The position numbers and the translations under genes are program-made. Positions 55,604 through 64,000 of a stretch of DNA of 64,000 nt are shown one piece after another. The notes below the pieces were generated by a model that worked only from the letters and a program-made list of their open reading frames with translations, did no database searches and had not been told where the DNA came from. The stretch's first letter is position 1, and each line of letters opens with the position of its first letter. The DNA comes from CAYSPG01 sp964432885 (lineage in GTDB: Bacteria > Bacteroidota > Bacteroidia > AKYH767-A > OLB10), in contig CAYSPG010000013.1 in the NCBI GenBank assembly GCA_964432885.1, positions 23,387 through 87,386 of the forward strand, given 5' to 3'.

Positions 55604-58600
55604 TTAATCAAGTGTTATTTTTAATCCTAAGCCGCGTAATTCGTGCAGCAATACATTAAATGATTCAGGAACACCGGGTGTTGGCATGTTTTCGCCTTTT
55701 ACAATACTCTCGTAAGCTTTTGCGCGGCCGATTACATCGTCTGATTTTACTGTCAACAACTCTTGAAGAATATTTGAAGCTCCAAATGCTTCAAGTGCCC
55801 ATACTTCCATCTCACCGAAACGCTGACCACCAAATTGGGCTTTACCACCAAGCGGCTGTTGCGTAATGAGTGAGTAAGGCCCGATTGAACGTGCGTGCAT
55901 TTTGTCATCAACCATGTGTCCTAATTTCAACATGTAAATAATTCCAACGGTTGCCGGCTGGTCAAACTTTTCACCGGTACCGCCATCTGTTAGGTATGTG
56001 CTTCCAAATTTTGGAAGTCCTGCTTTTTCAATATGCTGTCCAATTTCATCAAGCGTAGCTCCGTCAAAAATTGGAGTAGCAAACTTTACACCCAATTTTC
56101 GTCCGGCCCATGCAAGTACCGTTTCATAAATCTGTCCAAGGTTCATTCGCGATGGTACACCTAGCGGATTAAGAACAATATCAACAGGAGTTCCGTCATC
56201 AAGGAAAGGCATTTCCTCTTCGCGAACAATTTTTGCAACTATACCTTTGTTTCCATGTCGACCAGCCATTTTATCACCCACAGTAAGCTTACGCTTTTTG
56301 GCAATATAAACCTTTGCAAGTTGCATAATACCTGCAGGCAACTCATCACCTACTTGTATTGCAAATTTTTTGCGCTTATATGCCCCCATAACATCATTAA
56401 TTTTAATGTTATAGTTGTGAAGCAATTCTTTTACCTGGTCATTTCTGTCTTTATCGGTAGTCCATTTGTTTGGGTTAATGTTGGTATAATCCAAATCAGC
56501 CAACATTTTTTGTGTAAACTTAGCTCCCTTTGCAACAACCACTTCTTTAAATATATCGCTTACGCCTTGTGATGTTTTGCCACTAACCAAAACAAAAAGT
56601 TTGTCAACTAATTTTGCTTTAATGCCGGCAAGTTCTTTATCCTGCTCTTCATCAAGTTTTGTTAGCAACGATTTGTCTTCTGTTTTTGAGTTTTTATCTT
56701 TTAATGCACGTGAGAAAAGTTTTTTGTTAATTACAACACCACGAACGGATGGTGGAACCTTTAACGATGCATCTTTTACATCTCCTGCTTTATCACCAAA
56801 TATTGCGCGCAATAGTTTTTCTTCAGGCGAAGGATCTGTTTCACCTTTTGGTGTAATTTTTCCAATCAGAATATCACCTTCTTTTACTTCAGCACCTACG
56901 CGTATCAATCCGTTTTCATCAAGTTCTTTGGTAGCTTCTTCGCTTACGTTTGGAATATCGGCTGTAAGTTCTTCAAGTCCTCGTTTGGTATCACGCACTT
57001 CAAGTGAGTATTCGTCAACGTGAACGGATGTAAATACATCTTCGCGTACTACGCGTTCCGAAATTACGATAGCATCTTCAAAGTTGTATCCTTTCCATGG
57101 CATGAATGCAACCATCAGGTTGCGGCCAAGCGCAAGTTCACCGCCCTGTGTGGCATATCCTTCGCACAACACCTGACCTTGTTTTACCTTTTCGCCTTTT
57201 TTTACAATTGGTCTAAGGTTTATACAGGTGCTTTGATTTGTTTTTTGGAATTTGATGAGTTTATAAATTTTTACTTCATCATCAAAGCTCAACAGCCTGT
57301 CTTCTTCTTTGCGAATGCTTCGAACATGAATCTCGTTTGCATCAACATACTCAACTATTCCGTCATATTCAGCATTTAATAATACGCGTGAGTCGCGCAC
57401 CACTTGACCTTCCAGTCCGGTACCAACAATTGGAGCTTCGGGGCGCAACAATGGCACAGCCTGGCGTTGCATGTTTGAACCCATCAACGCACGGTTGGCA
57501 TCATCGTGCTCAAGAAAAGGAATTAGTGATGCAGCAATTGATGCTATCTGATTTGGAGCAACGTCCATCAAATGAAGTTGCTCTGGTTCTACTTCTGGAA
57601 AATCGCCTTCGTAACGTGCTTTTACACGCGCATCGGCAAAGTGTCCCTTTAAATCAATATGCGCATTGGCTTGCGCTATTACCTTATTATCTTCTTCTTC
57701 GGCAGTTAAGAATACTGGAGGTTTTGCTAAATCAACTTTTCCGTTTTCAATTACACGATATGGTGTTTCAATAAAACCAAGATTGTTTATTTTAGCATAC
57801 ACACACAGCGAAGAAATAAGTCCGATGTTTGGGCCCTCAGGAGTTTCGATAGTACACAAACGGCCATAGTGTGTATAGTGTACGTCACGCACCTCGAAGC
57901 CTGCACGCTCTCGTGATAAACCACCGGGGCCAAGGGCAGATAACCTGCGCTTGTGTGTTATTTCAGCCAATGGATTGGTTTGATCCATAAACTGTGATAG
58001 CTGGTTGGTTCCGAAGAAAGAATTTATTACTGACGAAAGTGTTTTTGCATTAATCAAATCTGCAGGTGTAAACACTTCGTTATCTCTTACGTTCATACGC
58101 TCACGTATGGTACGCGCCATACGAGATAAGCCTACTCCAAACTGAGAGTATAATTGCTCACCTACTGTACGCACACGCCTGTTTGATAAGTGGTCAATAT
58201 CATCCACATCGGCTTTTGAATTGATAAGTTGGATGAGGTATTTTATGATGAGAATAATATCTTCTTTGGTCAACACCTTTACATCTTCTGGTGTATTAAG
58301 ATTTAATTTTTTGTTTATGCGGTAACGGCCTACTTCACCAAGGTCGTAACGTTTATCAGAGAAAAATAATTTTTCGATAATACCACGCGCTGTTTCTTCA
58401 TCGGGTGGCTCGGCATTACGCAACTGACGGTAAATATGCTCAACGGCTTCTTTCTCTGAGTTTGATGTATCTTTTTGTAAAGTATTGTAAATAATTGCAA
58501 AGTCGGCACTACTTGCATCTTCCTTATGCAGGATAATTGATTTTACACCGGCATCAATTATTAAATCAATGTGTTGGTCTTCTAAAAATGTTTCGCGCTC

Positions 58601-59464
58601 TAAAATAATTTCGTTACGCTCAATCGAAACTACTTCACCGGTATCTTCATCCACAAAATCTTCAACCCATGATTTTAAAACACGGGCAGCAAGTTTGCGG
58701 CCCACATGTTGCTTAAGACCTGACTTGCTTACTTTAATTTCGTCAGCTAGGCCAAATATCTCAAGAATTTGTTTGTCGCTTTCAAAACCAATGGCACGCA
58801 ACAATGTAGTTACCGGAAATTTTTTCTTCCGGTCGATGTATGCATACATCACATTATTAATGTCAGTTGCAAATTCAATCCACGATCCTTTAAAAGGAAT
58901 TACACGTGCCGAATAAAGTTTGGTTCCGTTAGCATGGCGAGATTGCCCGAAAAACACACCGGGTGATCGGTGTAATTGAGACACCACTACACGCTCAGCA
59001 CCATTGATTACAAATGTTCCCTTGGGAGTCATATAAGGAATGGTTCCCAGGTACACATCCTGTACAATGGTTTCAAAGTCTTCGTGTTCAGGATCGGTAC
59101 AGTATAACTTTAATTTTGCTTTTAAAGGTACACTGTATGTTAATCCTCTTTCTAAACACTCTTGAATACCGTAACGTGGAGGATCAATAAAATAATCCAA
59201 AAACTCGAGCACGAAATTGTTTCGCGAATCGGTTATTGGATAATTTTCGGCAAATACTTTATAAAGACCTTCGTTTTGCCTGTTATCCTGAGTTGTTTCA
59301 ATCTGGAAAAAATCCTGAAACGATTTTAATTGAATATCGAGAAAATCAGGATATTCAATCAGATTTTTATTTTTTGAGAAATTAATTCTCTTTGATGTAC
59401 TTTTTTCTGAGATGGATGTAATTGCTGCCAATGGGATAATGATTTTTATTTTTGTATCAATCAA
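55604..59464 (-). CDS. rpoB: DNA-directed RNA polymerase subunit beta
   Basis: 1286 residues from a TTG at 59464. The family core begins RINFSKNKNLIEYPDFLDIQ. Conserved parts include the rifampicin region QFMDQTNPLAEITHKRRLSA, GRHGNKGI and the C-terminal MEVWALEAFGA. No ATG exists in frame between the stop codon upstream (59531-59533) and the conserved start, so translation begins at a TTG, either at 59464 or at 59431 (reading TTG-GCA-GCA). A hairpin between rplL and rpoB may lower transcription into rpoBC. Confidence 0.97.
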   Translation of the reverse strand: MIDTKIKIIIPLAAITSISEKSTSKRINFSKNKNLIEYPDFLDIQLKSFQDFFQIETTQDNRQNEGLYKVFAENYPITDSRNNFVLEFLDYFIDPPRYGIQECLERGLTYSVPLKAKLKLYCTDPEHEDFETIVQDVYLGTIPYMTPKGTFVINGAERVVVSQLHRSPGVFFGQSRHANGTKLYSARVIPFKGSWIEFATDINNVMYAYIDRKKKFPVTTLLRAIGFESDKQILEIFGLADEIKVSKSGLKQHVGRKLAARVLKSWVEDFVDEDTGEVVSIERNEIILERETFLEDQHIDLIIDAGVKSIILHKEDASSADFAIIYNTLQKDTSNSEKEAVEHIYRQLRNAEPPDEETARGIIEKLFFSDKRYDLGEVGRYRINKKLNLNTPEDVKVLTKEDIILIIKYLIQLINSKADVDDIDHLSNRRVRTVGEQLYSQFGVGLSRMARTIRERMNVRDNEVFTPADLINAKTLSSVINSFFGTNQLSQFMDQTNPLAEITHKRRLSALGPGGLSRERAGFEVRDVHYTHYGRLCTIETPEGPNIGLISSLCVYAKINNLGFIETPYRVIENGKVDLAKPPVFLTAEEEDNKVIAQANAHIDLKGHFADARVKARYEGDFPEVEPEQLHLMDVAPNQIASIAASLIPFLEHDDANRALMGSNMQRQAVPLLRPEAPIVGTGLEGQVVRDSRVLLNAEYDGIVEYVDANEIHVRSIRKEEDRLLSFDDEVKIYKLIKFQKTNQSTCINLRPIVKKGEKVKQGQVLCEGYATQGGELALGRNLMVAFMPWKGYNFEDAIVISERVVREDVFTSVHVDEYSLEVRDTKRGLEELTADIPNVSEEATKELDENGLIRVGAEVKEGDILIGKITPKGETDPSPEEKLLRAIFGDKAGDVKDASLKVPPSVRGVVINKKLFSRALKDKNSKTEDKSLLTKLDEEQDKELAGIKAKLVDKLFVLVSGKTSQGVSDIFKEVVVAKGAKFTQKMLADLDYTNINPNKWTTDKDRNDQVKELLHNYNIKINDVMGAYKRKKFAIQVGDELPAGIMQLAKVYIAKKRKLTVGDKMAGRHGNKGIVAKIVREEEMPFLDDGTPVDIVLNPLGVPSRMNLGQIYETVLAWAGRKLGVKFATPIFDGATLDEIGQHIEKAGLPKFGSTYLTDGGTGEKFDQPATVGIIYMLKLGHMVDDKMHARSIGPYSLITQQPLGGKAQFGGQRFGEMEVWALEAFGASNILQELLTVKSDDVIGRAKAYESIVKGENMPTPGVPESFNVLLHELRGLGLKITLD

Positions 59465-59504
59465 AGAATTATATACTGCAAACGTATTGCAGTTAGAAAA
59501 GGGG

Positions 59505-59535
59505 TTTAGGCTTCCCCTTTTGGGAGAAGCCTAAA
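59505..59535 (-). terminator. hairpin between rplL and rpoB, possible attenuator
   Basis: TTTAGGCTTC and GAAGCCTAAA form a ten-base-pair stem around an 11-base loop, 20 bp after rplL. On the minus strand it is followed by CCCCTTTTC, a poor T run, so only partial termination is expected. A partial attenuator at this place is known in E. coli and lowers RNA polymerase subunit output relative to L7/L12. Confidence 0.55.
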
Positions 59536-59554
59536 TTAATTTTGAAAGAACGGA

Positions 59555-59935
59555 TTACTTAAGTTCAACTTCTGCTCCGGCTTCTTCAAGTTGTTGCTTG
59601 ATTGAATTTGCTTCTTCTTTAGAAACACCTTCTTTAACCGGTTTTGGAGCGCCATCCACTAAGTCTTTAGCTTCTTTTAAGCCAAGGCCGCTAAGTTCTT
59701 TTACAAGTTTAACAACTGCAAGTTTTGCATTGCCACCGCTTTTCAAAATCACATCAAATGTTGATTTTTCTTCGGCTGCAGCAGCACCACCGCCAGCAGC
59801 GCCACCAGCCATCATAACCGGAGCAGCAGCAGCAGGCTCAATGCCATACTTGTCTTTTAATATTGTTGAAAGTTCTTGAACTTCTTTTACAGTTAAACCA
59901 ACTAACTGTTCTGCGAATGCATTTAAATCTGCCAT
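59555..59935 (-). CDS. rplL: 50S ribosomal protein L7/L12
   Basis: 126 residues. The N-terminal dimerisation helices (MADLNAFAEQLVGLTVKEVQ) are joined by an Ala/Gly hinge (AAAAPVMMAGGAAGGGAAAA) to the globular domain (FDVILKSGGNAKLAVVKLVK; LKEAKDLVDGAPKPVKEGVS). It forms the ribosomal stalk with L10 and recruits translation GTPases such as EF-Tu, whose gene is in the same cluster. It lies 72 bp after rplJ. Confidence 0.98.
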   Translation of the reverse strand: MADLNAFAEQLVGLTVKEVQELSTILKDKYGIEPAAAAPVMMAGGAAGGGAAAAEEKSTFDVILKSGGNAKLAVVKLVKELSGLGLKEAKDLVDGAPKPVKEGVSKEEANSIKQQLEEAGAEVELK

Positions 59936-60007
59936 TGTATTAATTTTTAATTTGTTTTTTAATTGTTTGTTTTATTTGTTTTCTCGATGAGTAAAAAGTT
60001 GGAAGCA

Positions 60008-60532
60008 TTAAGAGCCTTTTTGCTCAAGAGTTTTTAAGATACCTGATAGTTTTTGCCCGCTTGACTGTAACTGTGAAATAACATTTTTAGCTGGCGATTG
60101 CAATATGGTGATGATCTCACCAAGCAATTCGTTCTTCGATTTAAGATTAGAAAGAGCTGTTAACTCTTTGTCACCAATAAAGATGGATGAATCAATCCAT
60201 GCGCCTTTTAATATCGGCTTCTCGCTTGTTTTGCGAAACTCCTTTATTAGCTTGGCTGGTGTGTTTGATACTTCGCTAAACATAATAGCCGAAGTTCCTT
60301 TTAGTGATACAAAAATTCCTTCGTATGCACTTGCATCAATTTTTTCGAGGGCTTTTTGTATTAATGAATTTTTTGCCACACGCATTTTTACGTTTTTGCT
60401 GTGGCACAACCTGCGCAGTTTAGAGGTTTTATCGCTATCTAAACTTGCAACATCGGTTACATAAAAGTTTGAGTATGCCGAAAACTCTTTTACTAATGAA
60501 TCTATTTCTGCTGTTTTTTGTTCTCTTGTCAT
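60008..60532 (-). CDS. rplJ: 50S ribosomal protein L10
   Basis: 174 residues. It starts MTREQKTAEIDSLVKEFSAY, with the rRNA-binding core (KLRRLCHSKNVKMRVAKNSL, TSAIMFSEVSNTPAKLI) and a C-terminal helix for L7/L12 dimers (NVISQLQSSGQKLSGILKTL). It is the base of the stalk and usually represses its own operon. It starts 27 bp after rplA, leaving little room for a classic L10 leader. Confidence 0.98.
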   Translation of the reverse strand: MTREQKTAEIDSLVKEFSAYSNFYVTDVASLDSDKTSKLRRLCHSKNVKMRVAKNSLIQKALEKIDASAYEGIFVSLKGTSAIMFSEVSNTPAKLIKEFRKTSEKPILKGAWIDSSIFIGDKELTALSNLKSKNELLGEIITILQSPAKNVISQLQSSGQKLSGILKTLEQKGS

Positions 60533-60559
60533 GATTTCAATTTTTTATCTGTTAAAAAA

Positions 60560-61252
60560 TTAACCTGCAATTGATTTTGTATCAATTTTAATTCCGGCAC
60601 TCATGGTGCTTGATAATGCTACACTCTTAAGGTAGGTTCCTTTTGCTGATGAAGGCTTAAGCTTAACAATGGTGTGAAGCAATTCATTTGCATTGTCAAA
60701 TATTTTTTTGGCATCAAACGAAACTTTGCCAACTGATGCGTGTATAATGCCGGCTTTATCAACCTTGAAATCAATTTTTCCGCCCTTTACTTCGCCTACT
60801 GCTTTGCCAATATCATTGGTTACAGTTCCGGTTTTAGGATTAGGCATAAGGTTACGTGGGCCTAATACACGACCCAGTTTACCAACCTTTGCCATTACAG
60901 CAGGCATGGTTATAACCACGTCCATATCAACCCATCCTTGTTCTATTTTTTGAATGTAGTCATCTAAACCTACATAGTCAGCACCGGCAGCTTTTGCTTC
61001 TTCGGCTTTATCGGGTGTGCAAAGCACAAGTACTTTAACCGTTTTTCCGGTACCGTGAGGTAAGGTAACAATACCACGCACCATTTGGTTTGCCTTGCGT
61101 GGGTCAACACCAAGTCTAACGCTAACATCAACTGATGCGTCAAACTTTGTAAACGTAATGTCTTTTACGATTTTAGAAGCCTCTTGCAGAGAGTAGTGTT
61201 TTTCTCTGTCGAATTTTTTTGTGGCAAGCTTCTGATTTTTGGTAAGTGCCAT
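60560..61252 (-). CDS. rplA: 50S ribosomal protein L1
   Basis: 230 residues, full length. Conserved blocks are LGVDPRKANQMVRGIVTLPH at about 47-66, VGKLGRVLGPRNLMPNPKTG at about 126-145 and GKIDFKVDKAGIIHASVGKV at about 157-176. It forms the L1 arm at the tRNA exit site. The 148-bp gap to rplK holds an AT-rich imperfect inverted repeat (TTAGGTAATT ... AATTATCCTAA) that could modulate expression. Confidence 0.98.
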   Translation of the reverse strand: MALTKNQKLATKKFDREKHYSLQEASKIVKDITFTKFDASVDVSVRLGVDPRKANQMVRGIVTLPHGTGKTVKVLVLCTPDKAEEAKAAGADYVGLDDYIQKIEQGWVDMDVVITMPAVMAKVGKLGRVLGPRNLMPNPKTGTVTNDIGKAVGEVKGGKIDFKVDKAGIIHASVGKVSFDAKKIFDNANELLHTIVKLKPSSAKGTYLKSVALSSTMSAGIKIDTKSIAG

Positions 61253-61400
61253 TTATTTTAATTTTTGAAGTGCAAACGTTCATAATAATAAGAACTCCTT
61301 CGGTTTAACTTATATTTTGGGGTTATTAATTAGTTGAGTTATTAGGTAATTTGGGATTTACCAATTATCCTAATTTCTTAATTAATCAATAACTTAATTT

Positions 61401-61838
61401 TTAAAATGGTTTTTTTCCATCAATAGCAATTCCCATGCTGCGGGCCGTTCCTGCAACCATGCTCATTGCCGATTCAATTGTAAAACAGTTTAAGTCAGGC
61501 ATTTTATCTTCAGCAATTGCTTTTACCTGTTCCCACTTAATGGTGCCTGCTTTTTTACGATTTGATTCTGCCGAACCTGATTTTACTTTAGCTGCTTCTA
61601 ATATTTGAACAGCTACAGGGGGCCGTTTAATTACAAAATCAAACGATTTGTCGGTATATACGGTAATAATTACAGGCAATATTTTTCCGGCCTGATCTTG
61701 GGTGCGAGCATTAAATTGCTTGCAAAACTCCATAATGTTTACACCCTTTGCACCAAGAGCAGGACCAATCGGGGGAGCAGGATTTGCTGCACCTCCTTTT
61801 ACCTGTAACTTAACTAATGCGCCTATTTCTTTTGCCAT
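61401..61838 (-). CDS. rplK: 50S ribosomal protein L11
   Basis: 145 residues, full length. The N-terminal domain has GGAANPAPPIGPALGAKGVN at about 15-34 (the thiostrepton-site proline helix), and the C-terminal rRNA-binding domain ends AGTARSMGIAI. It forms the GTPase-associated centre with 23S rRNA. Between it and nusG lie 95 bp with repeats of ACTTCAAACT, which look like low-complexity spacer. Confidence 0.98.
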   Translation of the reverse strand: MAKEIGALVKLQVKGGAANPAPPIGPALGAKGVNIMEFCKQFNARTQDQAGKILPVIITVYTDKSFDFVIKRPPVAVQILEAAKVKSGSAESNRKKAGTIKWEQVKAIAEDKMPDLNCFTIESAMSMVAGTARSMGIAIDGKKPF

Positions 61839-61933
61839 TTTATTTTTTGTTTGAGGTTTGTAGTTTGTGGTTTGATGTTGGGATTTGGAAGCATAACCTC
61901 AGACTTCAAACTTTAAACTTCAAACTATTTTTT

Positions 61934-62479
61934 TTATTCTTTTTCTACTTGCATATAACTTAACTCAAGTGGGGTTTTACGTCCAAAGATTTTTACCATC
62001 ACTTTAAGTTTCTTTTTATCTTCATGCACCTCTTCAATAACTCCGCTAAAGCTATTGAAAGGGCCATCTATTACTTTTACTGTTTCGCCTACTACAAACG
62101 GAATGTTTAATACTTCTTCTGAATCACTTAACTCATCCACCTTTCCTAATATTCTGTTTACCTCCGACTGTCTTAATGGTGCTGGTGCTTCGCCTTTGGG
62201 ACCCAAAAAGTTAATTACACCAGTTACATTTTCGATGATGTGAGGAATTTCTCCGGTAAGATTTGCCTCAATAAGTACATAGCCCGGAAGGTAACTTCTT
62301 TCTTTGCTTACTTTTTTTCCGTCTTTAATCTGATATACTTTTTCGGTAGGAATTAATACCTGTGCCACATTATCATTGAGCTTAAGACGGTTTATCTCAG
62401 ACTCAATGTACTGCTTTACTTTTTTTTCCTTACCGCTCACCGCGCGTATCACGTACCATTTTTTGCCGGTGTCTGTCAT
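61934..62479 (-). CDS. nusG: transcription termination/antitermination factor NusG
   Basis: 181 residues from the ATG at 62479; a TTG at 62488 adds three residues and is less likely. The NGN domain starts KKWYVIRAVSGKEKKVKQYI and includes SYLPGYVLIEANL. The KOW domain lies at about 127-155 (FVVGETVKVIDGPFNSFSGV). It binds RNA polymerase and couples transcription to Rho or ribosomes. It lies 21 bp after secE. Confidence 0.97.
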   Translation of the reverse strand: MTDTGKKWYVIRAVSGKEKKVKQYIESEINRLKLNDNVAQVLIPTEKVYQIKDGKKVSKERSYLPGYVLIEANLTGEIPHIIENVTGVINFLGPKGEAPAPLRQSEVNRILGKVDELSDSEEVLNIPFVVGETVKVIDGPFNSFSGVIEEVHEDKKKLKVMVKIFGRKTPLELSYMQVEKE

Positions 62480-62500
62480 CAGTGTCAACTTTGTATTTAT

Positions 62501-62692
62501 TTAAAATAGTTTATATAACAAGTTCATCATACCCTGAAATATAGAGTCCATAAAGAAAATTATCATGCCAATAATTAACGATGCCACCAAAACTACAATA
62601 GCACTGCTCTGCAATTCGCTCCATGTTGGCCATGAAACTTTTGTTACCAACTCGCTGTAGGATTCTTTAACGTATGTTTTGATTTTACTCAT
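62501..62692 (-). CDS. secE: preprotein translocase subunit SecE
   Basis: 63 residues, the short single-helix form. It starts MSKIKTYVKESYSELVTKVS, then the conserved WPTWSELQSSAIVVLVAS, with the membrane helix at about 31-54. It is part of the SecYEG channel in the inner membrane. It lies between tRNA-Trp and nusG, as in many Bacteroidota. Confidence 0.96.
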   Translation of the reverse strand: MSKIKTYVKESYSELVTKVSWPTWSELQSSAIVVLVASLIIGMIIFFMDSIFQGMMNLLYKLF

Positions 62693-62728
62693 CTTTCTTT
62701 TCCTTACTAACTACTATTTATTTTTTAG

Positions 62729-62799
62729 CACGAGTGGAGAGATTCGAACTCCCATCAACGGTTTTGGAGACCGCTATTCTACCCTTGAACTACACTCGT
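62729..62799 (-). tRNA. tRNA-Trp (anticodon CCA)
   Basis: 71 bases on the minus strand. Acceptor ACGAGTG pairs with CACTCGT, followed by discriminator G. The anticodon loop is CT-CCA-AA inside stem GCGGT/ACCGT, with GTTCGAATC in the T loop. CCA is not encoded. It lies between tuf and secE. Confidence 0.95.
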
Positions 62800-62823
62800 T
62801 TGTTCAATTGGCAGACAGCAGTC

Positions 62824-62854
62824 GCAGTTGGCAATTTGGCTAACTGCCAACTGC
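62824..62854 (-). other. palindrome between tuf and tRNA-Trp
   Basis: A perfect ten-base-pair stem GCAGTTGGCA / TGCCAACTGC with an 11-base loop starts 12 bp after the tuf stop. No T run follows, so it may be a processing or stability element for the tuf end or tRNA 5' end, or a simple repeat (GGCAATTTGGC). Confidence 0.45.
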
Positions 62855-62866
62855 TCCTTTGCCAAT

Positions 62867-64000
62867 TTACTTTATAATGTCAATTACCTGACCTGCACCT
62901 ACTGTACGACCACCTTCGCGAATAGCAAAACGTAATCCTTTATCCATAGCAACAGGTACAATTAATTTTACCGTGATTGTAACGTTATCGCCAGGCATAA
63001 CCATCTCGCGGCCTTCAGGCAATTCAATTTCTCCGGTTACATCAGTTGTACGTAAGTAAAACTGAGGGCGGTATTTATTGTGAAATGGTGTGTGACGTCC
63101 ACCTTCTTCTTTTTTCAATACGTAAATTTCGGCTTTGAAATCGGTGTGAGGAGTTATTGAACCTGGTTTTGCAACCACCATTCCTCTGCGGATGTCGGTT
63201 TTTTCAATACCACGTAACAATAAACCTACGTTATCACCTGCTTCTCCTCTGTCAAGAATTTTGCGGAACATTTCCACACCTGTAACAGTTGAAGTAAGTT
63301 TTTTATCCTGCATTCCGATAATTTCAACGTTATCGTTTGAGTTGATAACACCTCTTTCGATACGACCTGTAGCTACAGTACCACGACCTGTGATTGAGAA
63401 CACGTCTTCAACCGGCATAAGAAATGGTTTATCAATATCACGAGGAGGAATTGGAATAAATGTGTCAACAGCATCCATAAGCTCCATAATTTTTGGAACC
63501 CATTTGGCATCTTTATTTAATCCGCCCAGCGCAGAACCTCTGATAATTGGAGTTATATCTCCAGGGAATTCATAAAAGGTAAGCAATTCACGAATTTCCA
63601 TTTCAACAAGGTCTAACAATTCTGGATCGTCAACCATGTCAACTTTATTCATGAATACAACAATCTTAGGCACACCAACCTGACGAGCTAACAGAATGTG
63701 CTCACGGGTTTGTGGCATGGGACCATCAGTAGCCGCAACCACAAGTATGGCACCATCCATCTGTGCAGCACCGGTAACCATGTTTTTTACATAGTCAGCG
63801 TGACCTGGGCAGTCAACGTGAGCATAGTGACGATTTTCAGTTGCATACTCAACGTGTGCGGTATTAATAGTAATACCACGCTCTTTTTCTTCAGGAGCGT
63901 TGTCGATAGAATCGAATGAGCGAATTTCTGCAAAACCTTTGTCGGCAAGCACTGTAGTGATTGCAGCTGTTAAGGTTGTTTTACCGTGGTCAACGTGACC
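62867..64000 (-). CDS. tuf: elongation factor Tu, N-terminus outside window
   Basis: 377 codons are visible; about 18 N-terminal residues lie beyond the right edge. The visible part starts with the P-loop GHVDHGKTTLTAAIT and continues with RGITINTAHVEY (switch I), VDCPGHADYVKNM (switch II) and MNKVDMVDD (NKxD). The C-terminal domains end ...REGGRTVGAGQVIDIIK. It delivers aminoacyl-tRNA to the ribosome. It is upstream of tRNA-Trp, secE and nusG. Confidence 0.98.
   Translation of the reverse strand, partial: GHVDHGKTTLTAAITTVLADKGFAEIRSFDSIDNAPEEKERGITINTAHVEYATENRHYAHVDCPGHADYVKNMVTGAAQMDGAILVVAATDGPMPQTREHILLARQVGVPKIVVFMNKVDMVDDPELLDLVEMEIRELLTFYEFPGDITPIIRGSALGGLNKDAKWVPKIMELMDAVDTFIPIPPRDIDKPFLMPVEDVFSITGRGTVATGRIERGVINSNDNVEIIGMQDKKLTSTVTGVEMFRKILDRGEAGDNVGLLLRGIEKTDIRRGMVVAKPGSITPHTDFKAEIYVLKKEEGGRHTPFHNKYRPQFYLRTTDVTGEIELPEGREMVMPGDNVTITVKLIVPVAMDKGLRFAIREGGRTVGAGQVIDIIK

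Noticed and set aside
61850..61925. Repeated ACTTCAAACT/AGTTTG words between rplK and nusG as a regulatory element
   Set aside because: The pattern is low-complexity spacer with several weak alternative pairings; no single stable structure or known leader was evident.
1..64000. CRISPR array, prophage or complete insertion sequence
   Set aside because: No regularly spaced direct repeats with spacers, no phage structural genes and no transposase or integrase gene were seen in the window.

Overview
The window is chromosomal DNA from a member of the Bacteroidota. Support comes from three secreted proteins with type IX secretion (T9SS) type-A sorting tails, GWxTD and MgtE proteins, lipoproteins with short lipoboxes, an RND heavy-metal pump fused to its TolC-like channel, and the gene order tuf-trnW-secE-nusG-rplKAJL-rpoBC. 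Nearly all genes lie on the minus strand. I would not name a genus; a Chitinophagales-like lineage is only an impression.

The right part, about 38.6-64 kb, is core genome. It holds aroK, def, ruvX, a VWA membrane protein, an LpxL-like acyltransferase, a GWxTD protein, tRNA-Ser, a 2-hydroxyacid dehydrogenase, a VOC protein, mgtE under an M-box-type Mg2+ riboswitch, a T9SS kelch protein, and the rpoC-rpoB-ribosomal protein-nusG-secE-tRNA-Trp-tuf cluster.

The left part, 1-38.34 kb, is accessory. It contains two RND metal-efflux operons with small His- or Cys-rich secreted proteins at their heads. It also has a heavy-metal P-type ATPase, a chain of three translationally coupled secreted proteins (one of 2482 residues), isolated hypothetical genes, and a tight three-gene operon at 19123-26539. 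That operon encodes an 1850-residue protein with two GHKL-type ATPase-like regions and two phosphoribosyltransferase-like regions, a predicted nucleoside-phosphorylase/nucleosidase with an extra N-terminal domain, and a four-TM protein. It looks like an uncharacterised nucleotide-centred conflict (anti-phage) system.

The accessory part is punctuated by five imperfect palindromes (three of 136 bp, two of 215 bp) with ATAAC...GTTAT ends, all in the same orientation. The DNA between consecutive palindromes forms units. In all five complete units, the 9 bases at the start (GTTAT plus four unit-specific bases) are the reverse complement of the 9 bases at the end. This is what integron gene cassettes and attC sites show, and it is not what simple MITE insertion would give. 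No integrase gene is visible. A second hairpin family, in six copies with compensated arm changes, accompanies these junctions. The putative defence operon is exactly one such unit.
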